Assembly (NCBI RefSeq): GCF_000296815.2
Contig: NZ_CAIT01000004.1
Span: forward strand, 1,014,230 to 1,078,229
Length of the DNA stretch: 64,000 bases
Reading direction: 5' to 3'
DNA from: Fibrisoma limi BUZ 3
Lineage (GTDB): Bacteria; Bacteroidota; Bacteroidia; Cytophagales; Spirosomataceae
Shown: one piece after another, positions 7,044-15,270 of the stretch
How positions within the stretch are numbered: position 1 is the stretch's first letter
Layout of the letters: every line of letters begins with the position of its first letter
The notes under the pieces: generated by a model
The model's database searches: none
The model's input: the letters and a program-made list of their open reading frames with translations, nothing else
Told to the model about the DNA's origin: nothing
Position numbers and translations under genes: made by a program

Positions 7044-9701
7044 TTACCCTCGATTTGAATACAGCAGCTTCGACGCTCGGAACGGACCGTCTGCTGCCTG
7101 CAACAATTTAGCTTTCAAACGAGGGTTATAAGTCGGATGCTCCGCCAGGAAGGTCCGGATCAGGTGCGCTACCTCGGGAGTCTGATACGTACTCAGCGTG
7201 GAACGTAGCCACGATTCAGGGAAGAAAATATCGCCCGTCCTTTGAATTTCCTCCAGCAGGTCCAGGCTTGCGCGCAGGTACTTGGCCGACGTAGCTGCCC
7301 GCAGCGGGTGGTGCAGATACCCTAAGGCCGCCGTGACATAGGCTTCGCGCTCCCGATTCAATACGTCTTTTAACGAGGCAAAAAACGCGTCCCGAGTAGC
7401 AACATCCGCCGATAGAGCCGGCATCATAAATTGCAGACGCTTCTTGCGGTCCGGGTTTTTGATCCGCTTTAGTTGTTCCTCCAGCAACCCCTCGGCCGGA
7501 TAGTCCCGCACGGCCAATGCCAGGGCCAGACTCGTATAGTCATCTTCGGTGAGGGTTACGCCGGCGGGGGCCTGCTGATTTTTCCAGATGCCATACAGTC
7601 GATCGCGGGCCTCGGTAGTCAGCGCAATACTCTGATAGCACCGAAACAGGAGCTTCTTTTTGCCAGCGTGCGTTTCCTGCTGCATCAACGGCCAGATTTC
7701 TTTCTCAGCCGCTGTGGCCAGCGCCAGCCGATCTTCGGGCCGGGTGAATCGCCAGACGATGTCGGATAACTGGCTGGTCAGCAGACGAACATTCAATTCT
7801 TCCGGCTCGTGGGCCAGTTGCTGTATGTATACTTTAGCCAGTTGGGCTGGTGTTATTGATTGACCGCTCAGCATGTTTTCGAACAGACTGATGTACGCAG
7901 CCGCCCGCGTCACGGGATCCTTGAGTTTATCCATGCCCGACACCATGCGTTCATCCACCGGAAACAGACCGTAGCCCTGCCCCGTCGAATTAAAGACGAC
8001 AAACTGGGGAACCGCCTTACCAACGGCCTCTTTCAGCGCTACCTGCGCCTGGTTCATGTCGACGGTCAGTTGCTCCACCCGGTCGGGGTATACCAGCGCT
8101 ACCTCAAAAAACTGGGGCCATTGCCGGGCTGAACCGTCTTCACCCACCTGACTAATCACGAACGAAGCAATTTTGTCGTTCGCGGTTTTGAGCTGATACG
8201 TAAAACGGGGCCGACCTGTCTCGTTCACCCAGACCCGGTTCCAGCGTTGCAGGTCGGCGGGGGTGTATGCATCCAGAATCGCGATCAGATCGGGCCAGGA
8301 TGCGTTGCTATAGGCGTATTTTTTGAGGTAGTCCCGCAGCCCATTCCGTAGCGCTTCTTTACCCATCAGCCGCTCCAACTGCCGCATCATGATGGGCGCT
8401 TTGTGGTAAATGATACCTCCGTAGAGCGTTCCGGCCTCCTGCAAATTAGCGAGGGGCTGCCCAATCGGGTTGGCGCCTTCGGTCCGATCCACATCATAAG
8501 CCGCCGGGAAGTGCGCCAGCAGAAACTCAAGATCGTAGTTACTCTCGGGCATACTGGCCTGAGTGATCTTGTCGGCGATGAAGTTGGCGAACACCTCTTT
8601 CATCCATACATCGTCGAACCACCGCATCGTCACCAGATCGCCAAACCACATATGCGACGTTTCGTGAGCAATCAGGGTGGCCCGGCTCAGTTTCTGGTCG
8701 CGGGTGGCTCCGTTGTCAAGGAACAGGCTCGACGCCCGGTACTGTATCGCCCCGACGTGCTCCATGCCCCCGTACTGGAAATCGGGAATGGCCACGAAAT
8801 CAAACTTTTTGAATGGGTACGGAATCTGGGTATATTCTTCCAGAAATGTCAACGCGTCACCGTGGAGCGTAAAAATTGGCTCCATGCTCAACCGGATTTT
8901 GGACGAGTCCGTTTCCCGATGCAGAAACTGCATAGTCCGTCCATTACGCTGTTCACCAACCGACTCGAACCGGCCGGCCGCAAACGAAAACAGGTACGTA
9001 CTGATCGTTTCGCTGGGCGCAAAACGGAAAGTCTGGCGGTCGCCCGATGGAGTCCGGCTTTGCAAGGCTCCGTTGGTCATGGCCTCCCAATTGGCCGGTA
9101 CCGTCAGCGTCAGTTGAAAAGATGCCTTGAGATCGGGCTGGTCGAAGCAGGGAAACACCGTACGGGCGCGGTCGGGTACCAGCAAGGTGTAGAGGTAGTC
9201 ATCGTTGCGGTTCAGGGAAAGGTTGCCCGCCGTAAACTGAATCGCAACGGTATTTGCCCCCGGTTTCAGGTGGCTGGGATCAATCAGAACATGCTCCTTC
9301 TCAAAGCGAATCGGTATCTCGGCTTGATTGACCAGAATCCGGGTCAGGTGGTCGCGCTGCTCCTTGAAATCAATCTGGAGCGGTTGGGTGTTGGGCTTCC
9401 AGGCAAACGAAAGGGTTTCGGAAGCCGGGATGGGTTCGCTCTTTTGAGCCGGAATATCAAACTGTAAGGTGTACGCCAGTTCGCTGATGGTTTGTTTTCG
9501 AAAACGCGCCAGAACCTCTGACACACCCGTCTCGACCTTAGGTTGACTATTGAGCATCGGTTTAGATTGACCCGGTTTGGACTGACCCGGTCTGGCGAGA
9601 CCCGGTCTGGATTGGCCGAAACCGGTCATGGACAGCAAAAACAGAAGAAAGAGAGCGGCATAAAACCATCGTCCCCGAATAGCATCAACGTTCAAATACA
9701 T
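7044..9701 (-). CDS. Secreted M1-family zinc aminopeptidase
   Basis: The 885-residue protein contains the full M1 catalytic set: exopeptidase motif GGMEH (residues 311-315), zinc-binding HETSHMWFGDLVT (HExxH at 346-350) and the third ligand Glu369 in VWMKEVFANF, spaced HExxH-x18-E as expected. It removes N-terminal residues from peptides. A signal peptide (FYAALFLLFLLSMTGFGQ) sends it out of the cytoplasm. After the cleavage site comes a short low-complexity linker (SRPGLARPGQSKPGQSKP). The C-terminal 350 residues are helical repeats, as in the ERAP1-like C domain. The start at 9701 is preferred over the in-frame ATG at 9740 because a promoter-like TATCTTTG overlaps the latter. It is transcribed alone, and a palindromic element separates it from the CYTH gene upstream. 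Confidence 0.9.
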   Translation of the reverse strand: MYLNVDAIRGRWFYAALFLLFLLSMTGFGQSRPGLARPGQSKPGQSKPMLNSQPKVETGVSEVLARFRKQTISELAYTLQFDIPAQKSEPIPASETLSFAWKPNTQPLQIDFKEQRDHLTRILVNQAEIPIRFEKEHVLIDPSHLKPGANTVAIQFTAGNLSLNRNDDYLYTLLVPDRARTVFPCFDQPDLKASFQLTLTVPANWEAMTNGALQSRTPSGDRQTFRFAPSETISTYLFSFAAGRFESVGEQRNGRTMQFLHRETDSSKIRLSMEPIFTLHGDALTFLEEYTQIPYPFKKFDFVAIPDFQYGGMEHVGAIQYRASSLFLDNGATRDQKLSRATLIAHETSHMWFGDLVTMRWFDDVWMKEVFANFIADKITQASMPESNYDLEFLLAHFPAAYDVDRTEGANPIGQPLANLQEAGTLYGGIIYHKAPIMMRQLERLMGKEALRNGLRDYLKKYAYSNASWPDLIAILDAYTPADLQRWNRVWVNETGRPRFTYQLKTANDKIASFVISQVGEDGSARQWPQFFEVALVYPDRVEQLTVDMNQAQVALKEAVGKAVPQFVVFNSTGQGYGLFPVDERMVSGMDKLKDPVTRAAAYISLFENMLSGQSITPAQLAKVYIQQLAHEPEELNVRLLTSQLSDIVWRFTRPEDRLALATAAEKEIWPLMQQETHAGKKKLLFRCYQSIALTTEARDRLYGIWKNQQAPAGVTLTEDDYTSLALALAVRDYPAEGLLEEQLKRIKNPDRKKRLQFMMPALSADVATRDAFFASLKDVLNREREAYVTAALGYLHHPLRAATSAKYLRASLDLLEEIQRTGDIFFPESWLRSTLSTYQTPEVAHLIRTFLAEHPTYNPRLKAKLLQAADGPFRASKLLYSNRG

Positions 9702-9737
9702 ACGGCTGGCAGGCTGCAAGGCAATTGGGATAACTCT

Positions 9738-9745
9738 CAAAGATA
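9738..9745 (-). promoter_or_regulatory. Candidate -7 promoter element of the M1 peptidase gene
   Basis: On the minus strand this reads TATCTTTG, a full match to the Bacteroidota -7 consensus TAnnTTTG, 37 bases before the ATG at 9701. No TTG lies at the ideal spacing upstream, so only half of the promoter is supported. Confidence 0.4.
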
Positions 9746-9813
9746 AGAAAATGGCCGTGGAAGCAGGTCATTCAATCAAATTGCAGCAGTACCGAAGATG
9801 TTAAATAAATCAA

Positions 9814-9955
9814 CTTAACGCGAATTATGGATACCGTTTAAGCCATAAAAGCTGGTGTTTGTCATCCCGACCTAAGGAGGGATGACAAACACCAGCTGAC
9901 TTACGTATTTATAGATCAAATGTTTATCTATTAAACATCCATAACTCACGTTAAG
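9814..9955. repeat. Nested palindromic element (possible MITE remnant and terminator)
   Basis: Two inverted repeats share one centre. The outer arms (9814-9832, CTTAACGCGAATTATGGAT; 9937-9955) match at 17 of 19 positions. The inner arms (9850-9868, AGCTGGTGTTTGTCATCCC; 9879-9897) are a perfect 19-base match around a 10-base loop. It fills most of the 325-base gap between the CYTH gene end and the M1 peptidase start, where I see no gene. The inner hairpin could terminate the CHAD-CYTH transcript. The outer arms look like terminal repeats of a small non-coding mobile element. No target-site duplication is obvious. Confidence 0.6.
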
Positions 9956-10026
9956 CCAGACATGTAAAAGGTAATCCGCTAATGGGAAGAACCCAACGTT
10001 TAGCCACGGAATCTACAGAAGTAGCG

Positions 10027-10506
10027 TTACGTTTTGTCCGGATTCCACCTGGCAAACGGATGCTTAAACAGATTGGCGTTGTAGTATTTAGCTTCAGTGG
10101 TCACTTCCTTGCCGACCCAGGGTGGGAGTTGGATGGCCTGATCTTCGTCGGTTAGTTCGACCTCCGCTACGACCAGACCCTGGTTTTCGCCCTGAAATTC
10201 ATCGACCTCCCAAATTAAGCCTTCATACGGAATCCGGTAGCGGACCTTTTCAATGATGGGCTTCTCGCATAGCTGATCCAGCATCGCTACGGCATCCTGG
10301 TACGGGATCGGATATTCGTACTCACTCCGGCTGGCTCCCGTTGTCTTTCCTTTAATGGTCAGATACCCCTCATCCTCCACCGTACGTACCCTGACCGTCC
10401 GTTCAGGCTGACTACTCAAATAGCCTTGCCGATATTGTTTACCCGTCGCACCTTGTTTCCAGTCATTCCCGTTGACCAGAAACTTTCGTTCAATTTCCAT
10501 TCCCAT
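10027..10506 (-). CDS. CYTH-domain protein (triphosphate-binding, triphosphatase-like)
   Basis: The 159-residue protein is a single CYTH domain. It begins MGMEIERKFLV, which carries the ExExK signature (EIERK) that binds metal and triphosphate in the triphosphate tunnel. Further alternating charged strands (RTVRVRTVEDEGYLTIKGK, YEYPIPYQDAVAML, WEVDEFQGENQGLVVAEVEL) supply the Arg/Lys and Glu residues lining the tunnel. Bacterial CYTH proteins are usually inorganic triphosphatases; adenylate cyclase activity is known in a few. Its gene lies four bases after the CHAD gene, so both are co-transcribed. In other bacteria the two domains are often fused, which supports a joint role with polyphosphate. 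Longer in-frame starts up to 10602 would overlap the CHAD gene and are rejected. Confidence 0.88.
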   Translation of the reverse strand: MGMEIERKFLVNGNDWKQGATGKQYRQGYLSSQPERTVRVRTVEDEGYLTIKGKTTGASRSEYEYPIPYQDAVAMLDQLCEKPIIEKVRYRIPYEGLIWEVDEFQGENQGLVVAEVELTDEDQAIQLPPWVGKEVTTEAKYYNANLFKHPFARWNPDKT

Positions 10507-10510
10507 AGCT

Positions 10511-11455
10511 TCAAGCCGCCTGAAGGTTATCCGATACGTGCTCCTGCGAGGCCTCAGCCCACCATAGTTTCCAGTATAGCCGGTACCTGCCGACAAAATC
10601 ACGTGTCTTCTCGGCGAATAACCGGTTCGCTAAAGGGAAAATCTGCTCCTGCAACGATGTCCGCTGCTGATGAAGCAGGTGCAGCACCGTTTCTTTCGTT
10701 TTTGCGTTGCGCACCAGAAGCCTTCCTGAATCAATCTCCTGGGCCAATACCCCAAAGTCATGGTCATCGCCTAATAGCTCGCCCAACCGGCCGAATTCGT
10801 GTTTGTAGGCCGCAAAAAGCTCGGGCCAGATCGGCTCCAGCAAACGGGTGTGATACCAGATGGTTTTTACCTCTTTTCGTAATTCGTGCAGATTATGAAT
10901 GGTCGATTCCTGAGTGGCGAGTGTTAACGCTTTTCGTCCGCGACGGTAAATTCCTTTCATATTCGGGGAAAGAGCCGAGAAGGAGTGATGCTTCTCCGAC
11001 AGGCCGGGAACCGCCAGGGGCGCTTGCCGAAGCGCGTCTGCCACGCTCCGGATGTTGCTTTCGTCGTCGAAGAATTCCCGGGATGCGTGGTCTTCCTTCT
11101 GAGCCAGGGCTTTTCGGATCGTAGTGAATACCCGGGAGGAAATCGTATTCGGTTTCGCTTCCCGCAGTTTCTCCAGTGTTTTGATCATTACGGTGGCATC
11201 TCTCAGGTGAGAAAGCGTCTGACCAATCGTGCGGTATTGACTATTGGCTTGCTGGAAAACGTCCTTATCCAGTTCGCTCCTTACCAATCTGAAAAGAGCC
11301 CTGATCTTTTTGATTCGTTTTCTCACATCATGAATCGACTCGCCCTTTGATTCGCCAGGGTTCTCCAGCGAGTCAATAGCGGCAGTAGCCTGTTCAGCAA
11401 GTATTCTATTTACGTTACCAGCAACTGATTCGTCTCGATTAAATACGTAGCCCAT
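10511..11455 (-). CDS. CHAD-domain protein
   Basis: The 314-residue protein is mostly helical and rich in conserved His/Arg/Lys, as in CHAD domains. Key blocks are IHDVRKRIKKIRALFRLVR near residue 42, HLRDATVMIKTLEKLRE, NLHELRKEVKTIWYHTRLL and LGELLGDDHDFGVL. The HDxRKxxKK pattern is the classic CHAD motif; the basic surface binds polyphosphate in characterised members. No signal peptide or membrane segment is present, so it is cytoplasmic. It is the first gene of a two-gene unit with the CYTH gene. Binding of polyphosphate here is inferred from family knowledge. Confidence 0.88.
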   Translation of the reverse strand: MGYVFNRDESVAGNVNRILAEQATAAIDSLENPGESKGESIHDVRKRIKKIRALFRLVRSELDKDVFQQANSQYRTIGQTLSHLRDATVMIKTLEKLREAKPNTISSRVFTTIRKALAQKEDHASREFFDDESNIRSVADALRQAPLAVPGLSEKHHSFSALSPNMKGIYRRGRKALTLATQESTIHNLHELRKEVKTIWYHTRLLEPIWPELFAAYKHEFGRLGELLGDDHDFGVLAQEIDSGRLLVRNAKTKETVLHLLHQQRTSLQEQIFPLANRLFAEKTRDFVGRYRLYWKLWWAEASQEHVSDNLQAA

Positions 11456-11460
11456 CTTCG

Positions 11461-11500
11461 TTACTTGTTTGGTGTCACCCGATGCGTTATAAACAAGTAA
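11461..11500. repeat. Inverted repeat upstream of the CHAD gene
   Basis: Perfect 10-base arms TTACTTGTTT (11461-11470) and AAACAAGTAA (11491-11500) are separated by 20 bases, ending six bases before the CHAD start codon on the minus strand. The arms are spaced about three helical turns apart, which suits an operator, though a terminator role for the minus-strand locus is not supported by its position. Confidence 0.35.
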
Positions 11501-11524
11501 ACGGCCGATTGGATTTGGAAACCC

Positions 11525-13525
11525 TTATTTAACCGCAATCCATTGCACGGCGTCGGCGACAACCGCGCCGTCGGCCCCCTGGTTCGTGACCTCGACGTAG
11601 GCTTTCTTTCCGGCCGGGAACGCGAACGTACCGATTTTTACCCACGCGCCCGAGGTTTGGCCTTCTACCTGAATCGTTTCTTTTTTCAACGTAACGGGTT
11701 GCGTACTGGAGCCATTGTGAATCAGCAGGGTTGTCTGCGAACTGGCGTCGGGCCGGCGGGGGAAGTAGGCGTAGAGGTCATATTGCCCGGTTTTAGGCAA
11801 CGTTGGAGCGAACCGAACGGCTTTGGCCGACTGGCCTTTACTGTCGTCAACCACCAGCGACCGGCCGTAGCCACCGCGCGTTTCTTTCGTCCAGTCGCCG
11901 GTCATGGTCACCTGCCTGGTATCATCGTCATCGACTACTACGTCGGGGGTGCTGCCGTCGAGCAGCGGATTTTCACGCAGGATCTTCTGCACGGCCGCTA
12001 CGTTGACCTGCTGAACGGGCTGTTTCTGGTCAATAGCGAGGCTGGCCGCTACGGCCGCCGACTGCCCCAGCACCATAAACACCGGCTCCATCCGGATCGA
12101 CCCATAGGCAATGTGGCTGGCTGACAAACAGACCGGTACGAGCAGGTTTTTGCACTCGTTTTGTTTGGGAATCAACGACCGGTAGCTGATGGGGTAGGGT
12201 GGGAAGCCGCCCACCTCTACGTTGCCTTCATTCTTGACCATCTTCATGCCGTTTTTCTCGATCACCACGCGCTGGCAGTTATGCGAATCCATGGTGTAGG
12301 CTGCCATCCCGACACCGTCTTTCACGACTTCTTTGCCTTCGCAGTTAGCCTGCGTCATGACGTAGTCGCCGATCATGCGCCGGGCTTCGCGGACGTACAT
12401 CTGCGGTGACCAGTTGCCGTTGTCGGTGTATTCGTCTTTCGGGTAGCCGAACTTCAGCATCTGTTCGCGAATCTCCGGGCGCATTCTGGGGTCGTGGCCG
12501 ATGAAATACAGCAGTCCTTTGTTGTACAGTTCGTGTTCCCGCTGAATCTGCGCCCGGCGGTCGTAGCTGGCTTCGGGGAAGTCGTAGTTCGTCCCGATCA
12601 TGTCGGTCGAAAACGGACCAAAATTGTTGATGTCCGTCTTCTGATTCGGCATGCGGTCGGGCTTCAGAATCCGGTTGAACGTCAGCTTAGGGTCTTTCTC
12701 CATCGCCCGAAGGAGCAGCTCGTAACGAGTCGAATCGTAACCCTCCGGTCTGGTAATGGGAATCATGTTGGCTGGATCGCTGCTCAGGCAGATGCGGAAA
12801 TTATAGGCCTGCACCTTCTTGTCGCCCGTGCCGGTAGCCGCAACCGGCTCCGGGCTGATGCCCCACAGCAGACCACTTTCTGGCTTGCCCGGCACTTTGT
12901 ACGGGTCAACGCCATCGGCAAACTGGTGACCATTCAGGATTTGAACCCCGTTCCAGGTTTCGTTGTACTGGCTGTTGGCTTCCCGACCAACGGTGTAGCT
13001 TACCCCCGCTTTGGCCAGGAGATCGCCTTCGTAAGTTGCGTCGATGAACATCTTCGCCCGCACCGTGTTGACCGGCTGCACCGACGATAGGGGCGTTTCG
13101 AGCGTAATCTCCTGAATCGTGCCGTTTACCTTCTTCGCCGAAACGATACGGTGGCCGTACACGACCGGTACGTCCCCTCGCTTAATGTATTCCCTGAATA
13201 AGTTCTCCGCTACGCTCGGCTCGAAAATCCACTGCTCAAAGTTGCCGTAGTGCTTGCCGAGTCGTCGGTAGAAATCGAGTGATAATCCCGTGATGGCGTA
13301 TTTATTGCCAATGTCGGTATAGCCTAAGCCGCCCGTGGTCAATCCGCCGAGATGACGACCCGGCTCGATCAGGACTACTGACTTGCCCATCTTTCGGGCG
13401 GCATACGCGGCCATGACACCCCCCGATGTACCGCCATACACGCAGACGTCGACCGTTCGGATGGATTGGGCAGGCAATTGGGTAACCGAGCTAATCAGAA
13501 GTAGCCAGATGAGCATTCGTTTCAT
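11525..13525 (-). CDS. Secreted FAD-dependent oxidoreductase with C-terminal beta-sandwich domain
   Basis: The 666-residue protein begins with a signal peptide (MKRMLIWLLLISSVTQLPA). An FAD_oxidored-type domain follows: DVCVYGGTSGGVMAAYAARK gives a GxSGG variant of the dinucleotide motif, then EPGRHLGGLTTGGLGYTD and MFIDATYEGDLLAKAGVSY. The last about 130 residues (after about 540) form an extra domain (TGDWTKETRGGYGRS, VRFAPTLPKTGQYDLYAYFP, VEVTNQGADGAVVADAVQW) resembling the golvesin/xanthan-lyase C-terminal domain seen on Bacteroidota surface proteins, probably sugar-binding. The start at 13525 gives the signal peptide directly. It is the last gene of the SusC/SusD unit, 25 bases after its shorter paralogue. 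Likely substrate: a carbohydrate imported or processed by this locus, which is inference. Confidence 0.82.
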   Translation of the reverse strand: MKRMLIWLLLISSVTQLPAQSIRTVDVCVYGGTSGGVMAAYAARKMGKSVVLIEPGRHLGGLTTGGLGYTDIGNKYAITGLSLDFYRRLGKHYGNFEQWIFEPSVAENLFREYIKRGDVPVVYGHRIVSAKKVNGTIQEITLETPLSSVQPVNTVRAKMFIDATYEGDLLAKAGVSYTVGREANSQYNETWNGVQILNGHQFADGVDPYKVPGKPESGLLWGISPEPVAATGTGDKKVQAYNFRICLSSDPANMIPITRPEGYDSTRYELLLRAMEKDPKLTFNRILKPDRMPNQKTDINNFGPFSTDMIGTNYDFPEASYDRRAQIQREHELYNKGLLYFIGHDPRMRPEIREQMLKFGYPKDEYTDNGNWSPQMYVREARRMIGDYVMTQANCEGKEVVKDGVGMAAYTMDSHNCQRVVIEKNGMKMVKNEGNVEVGGFPPYPISYRSLIPKQNECKNLLVPVCLSASHIAYGSIRMEPVFMVLGQSAAVAASLAIDQKQPVQQVNVAAVQKILRENPLLDGSTPDVVVDDDDTRQVTMTGDWTKETRGGYGRSLVVDDSKGQSAKAVRFAPTLPKTGQYDLYAYFPRRPDASSQTTLLIHNGSSTQPVTLKKETIQVEGQTSGAWVKIGTFAFPAGKKAYVEVTNQGADGAVVADAVQWIAVK

Positions 13526-13550
13526 GAGGGCACAAGGGTTAAGCCGTATT

Positions 13551-15203
13551 CTACTCCAAACGCTGCCCATCTTTCAGCAGCACATCTCTCAGCTTTTGAT
13601 AAGGCAGCCGTTGCGGAGAGACTTTGTTATTGATAGCCAGTACCGCAGCCGTGGCCGCCGACTGACCCAGAATCATGAACACCGGCTCCATCCGAATTGA
13701 CCCAAAGGCAATATGTGAACTCGATACGCAGACCGGCACCAGCAGGTTGTTACACTCCTGTTCTTTCGGCAGTATCGACCCGTAGGCAATGGAATACGGC
13801 TTGTCGGGGTGAACACCGATGTCGCCTTCGTTCTGCACAAAACCGTCATTCTTTACGTACCGCTGGGCCTGGTGCGCGTCGAGCGTGTACGATCCCATGC
13901 CAATCGGATTCGGTACGGTCGTTTTGCCCAGGGCGTCGGCTTCTTTCATCACGAACTCGCCGAGCATGCGCCGGGCTTCCCGGATGTAGAGCTGGTGGGG
14001 CCAGCCGCCGTTGTCAACGAATTCATCTTTGGGTAAGCCCCACTGCTGCATCTTCTCGCGAACATCGGCCGGTACGCGTGGGTCGTTCTGCAAAAAGTAC
14101 ATCAGGCCTTTCTGGTACAGCTCGTGTTCCTTGATGATTTGCTTCCGACGCTCGTAGGTTGCTTCGGGGTAGTCGTAGTTCTTGCCGATGTAGTCGGTGC
14201 TGAACGGACCGTGGTTGTTGGTATCGGTTTTCCGATTGGGAATGGGGTCAAACTTGTTGAATGTTTCGCGCCAGCCGCTGTCAAACACGCGTCCCAGCAG
14301 TTCGTAGCGGGCGGGGTCGTACCCTTCTGGTTTGGGAAACGGAATTCGGTTGTCGGGGTGATTGCTCAGGCACATCCGGAAGCAATACGCCTGAATTTTG
14401 TTGTCGCCGGCACCGTATTCGCCCGGCGGCTCCGCCGACACTTCGGGCAGCAGGCCACTCTCCGGATTGTTGGCCACTTTATACGGGCTGATGTTGGCCG
14501 TGAAATGGTGCCGGTGGTGGAACACACCCGTCTGTACGCCGTTCCATTTCTCGCCATAGACGCTGTTGGCTTCCCGGCCAACGTGGTAACGTACGCCCGC
14601 AGCCGCCATCAGGTCGCCCTCGTAGGTCGCGTCGATGAACATCTTGCCTTCGTAGACATTGCCGCTCAAGGTCCGGAACGATTGAATCCCGCCCGACTTC
14701 TTCGAGATCCCTTTCGCGGAACGATCCAGCCATTCGTCGCGGTAGATGGTGATTTTGTTTTCCTTCACAAAATCCTCAAAGACTTTCTCGGCGGCATGAG
14801 GCTCAAAAATCCACATGGTCCGGGCGTTACCGTCGATGGCGGGCGTACCCTGACCTTTGTTGCCGTACTCGTCGCGTTTCTGCCACTTCCACGACTCCGA
14901 TTGTTGATAGTGGTTGTACAGCCGCTGGTAAAACTGCCGCGATAGCCCACCAATCACCTCTTTATTACCCGTATCAGTGAACCCTAAACCTCCGGACGAC
15001 AATCCGCCGAGGTGTTTTTCCGGCGACACAACGATGACCGATTTGCCCATCTTTTTGACTTGCACGGCCGCCATGACAGCCGCCGACGTACCGCCGTAGA
15101 TAATCACATCAGCCTTCCGCGTGGCCGTGGGGCGATGAGTAGGAGCAAAGCCTGATAGCAGTGTCAAGCTGGTCAGGGTAATCAGGAAGGTAAGTCGTTT
15201 CAT
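13551..15203 (-). CDS. Secreted FAD-dependent oxidoreductase, paralogue without the C-terminal domain
   Basis: The 550-residue protein has a signal peptide (MKRLTFLITLTSLTLLSGFA) and the same FAD_oxidored fold as its downstream neighbour: DVIIYGGTSAAVMAAVQVKK, SPEKHLGGLSSGGLGFTDTG, MFIDATYEGDLMAAAGVRYH and a conserved C-terminal block (SIRMEPVFMILGQSAATAA). The two proteins align along this whole region and are clearly a tandem duplication; this copy stops where the neighbour continues into the extra beta domain. It carries an extra stretch near residues 95-120 (SWKWQKRDEYGNKGQGTPAI) absent from the neighbour. Its gene follows susD after 67 bases in the same unit. Confidence 0.82.
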   Translation of the reverse strand: MKRLTFLITLTSLTLLSGFAPTHRPTATRKADVIIYGGTSAAVMAAVQVKKMGKSVIVVSPEKHLGGLSSGGLGFTDTGNKEVIGGLSRQFYQRLYNHYQQSESWKWQKRDEYGNKGQGTPAIDGNARTMWIFEPHAAEKVFEDFVKENKITIYRDEWLDRSAKGISKKSGGIQSFRTLSGNVYEGKMFIDATYEGDLMAAAGVRYHVGREANSVYGEKWNGVQTGVFHHRHHFTANISPYKVANNPESGLLPEVSAEPPGEYGAGDNKIQAYCFRMCLSNHPDNRIPFPKPEGYDPARYELLGRVFDSGWRETFNKFDPIPNRKTDTNNHGPFSTDYIGKNYDYPEATYERRKQIIKEHELYQKGLMYFLQNDPRVPADVREKMQQWGLPKDEFVDNGGWPHQLYIREARRMLGEFVMKEADALGKTTVPNPIGMGSYTLDAHQAQRYVKNDGFVQNEGDIGVHPDKPYSIAYGSILPKEQECNNLLVPVCVSSSHIAFGSIRMEPVFMILGQSAATAAVLAINNKVSPQRLPYQKLRDVLLKDGQRLE

Positions 15204-15270
15204 ACGGTCGAAAGGGTAAGCTTGTTTACAAAAGGCAAAGCCAGTACCGGCCTAATCAACGGATGGTACA

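Noticed and set aside
8403..9467. Long open frame (354 codons) on the plus strand opposite the M1 peptidase gene
   Set aside because: It is antisense to a gene with a complete M1 catalytic set, its translation is low in family-like features and it has no promoter; it arises from GC-rich codon bias.
14124..14945. Open frame of 273 codons opposite the shorter FAD oxidoreductase gene
   Set aside because: Antisense to a gene with clear family motifs; valine/phenylalanine-rich product without a recognisable domain.
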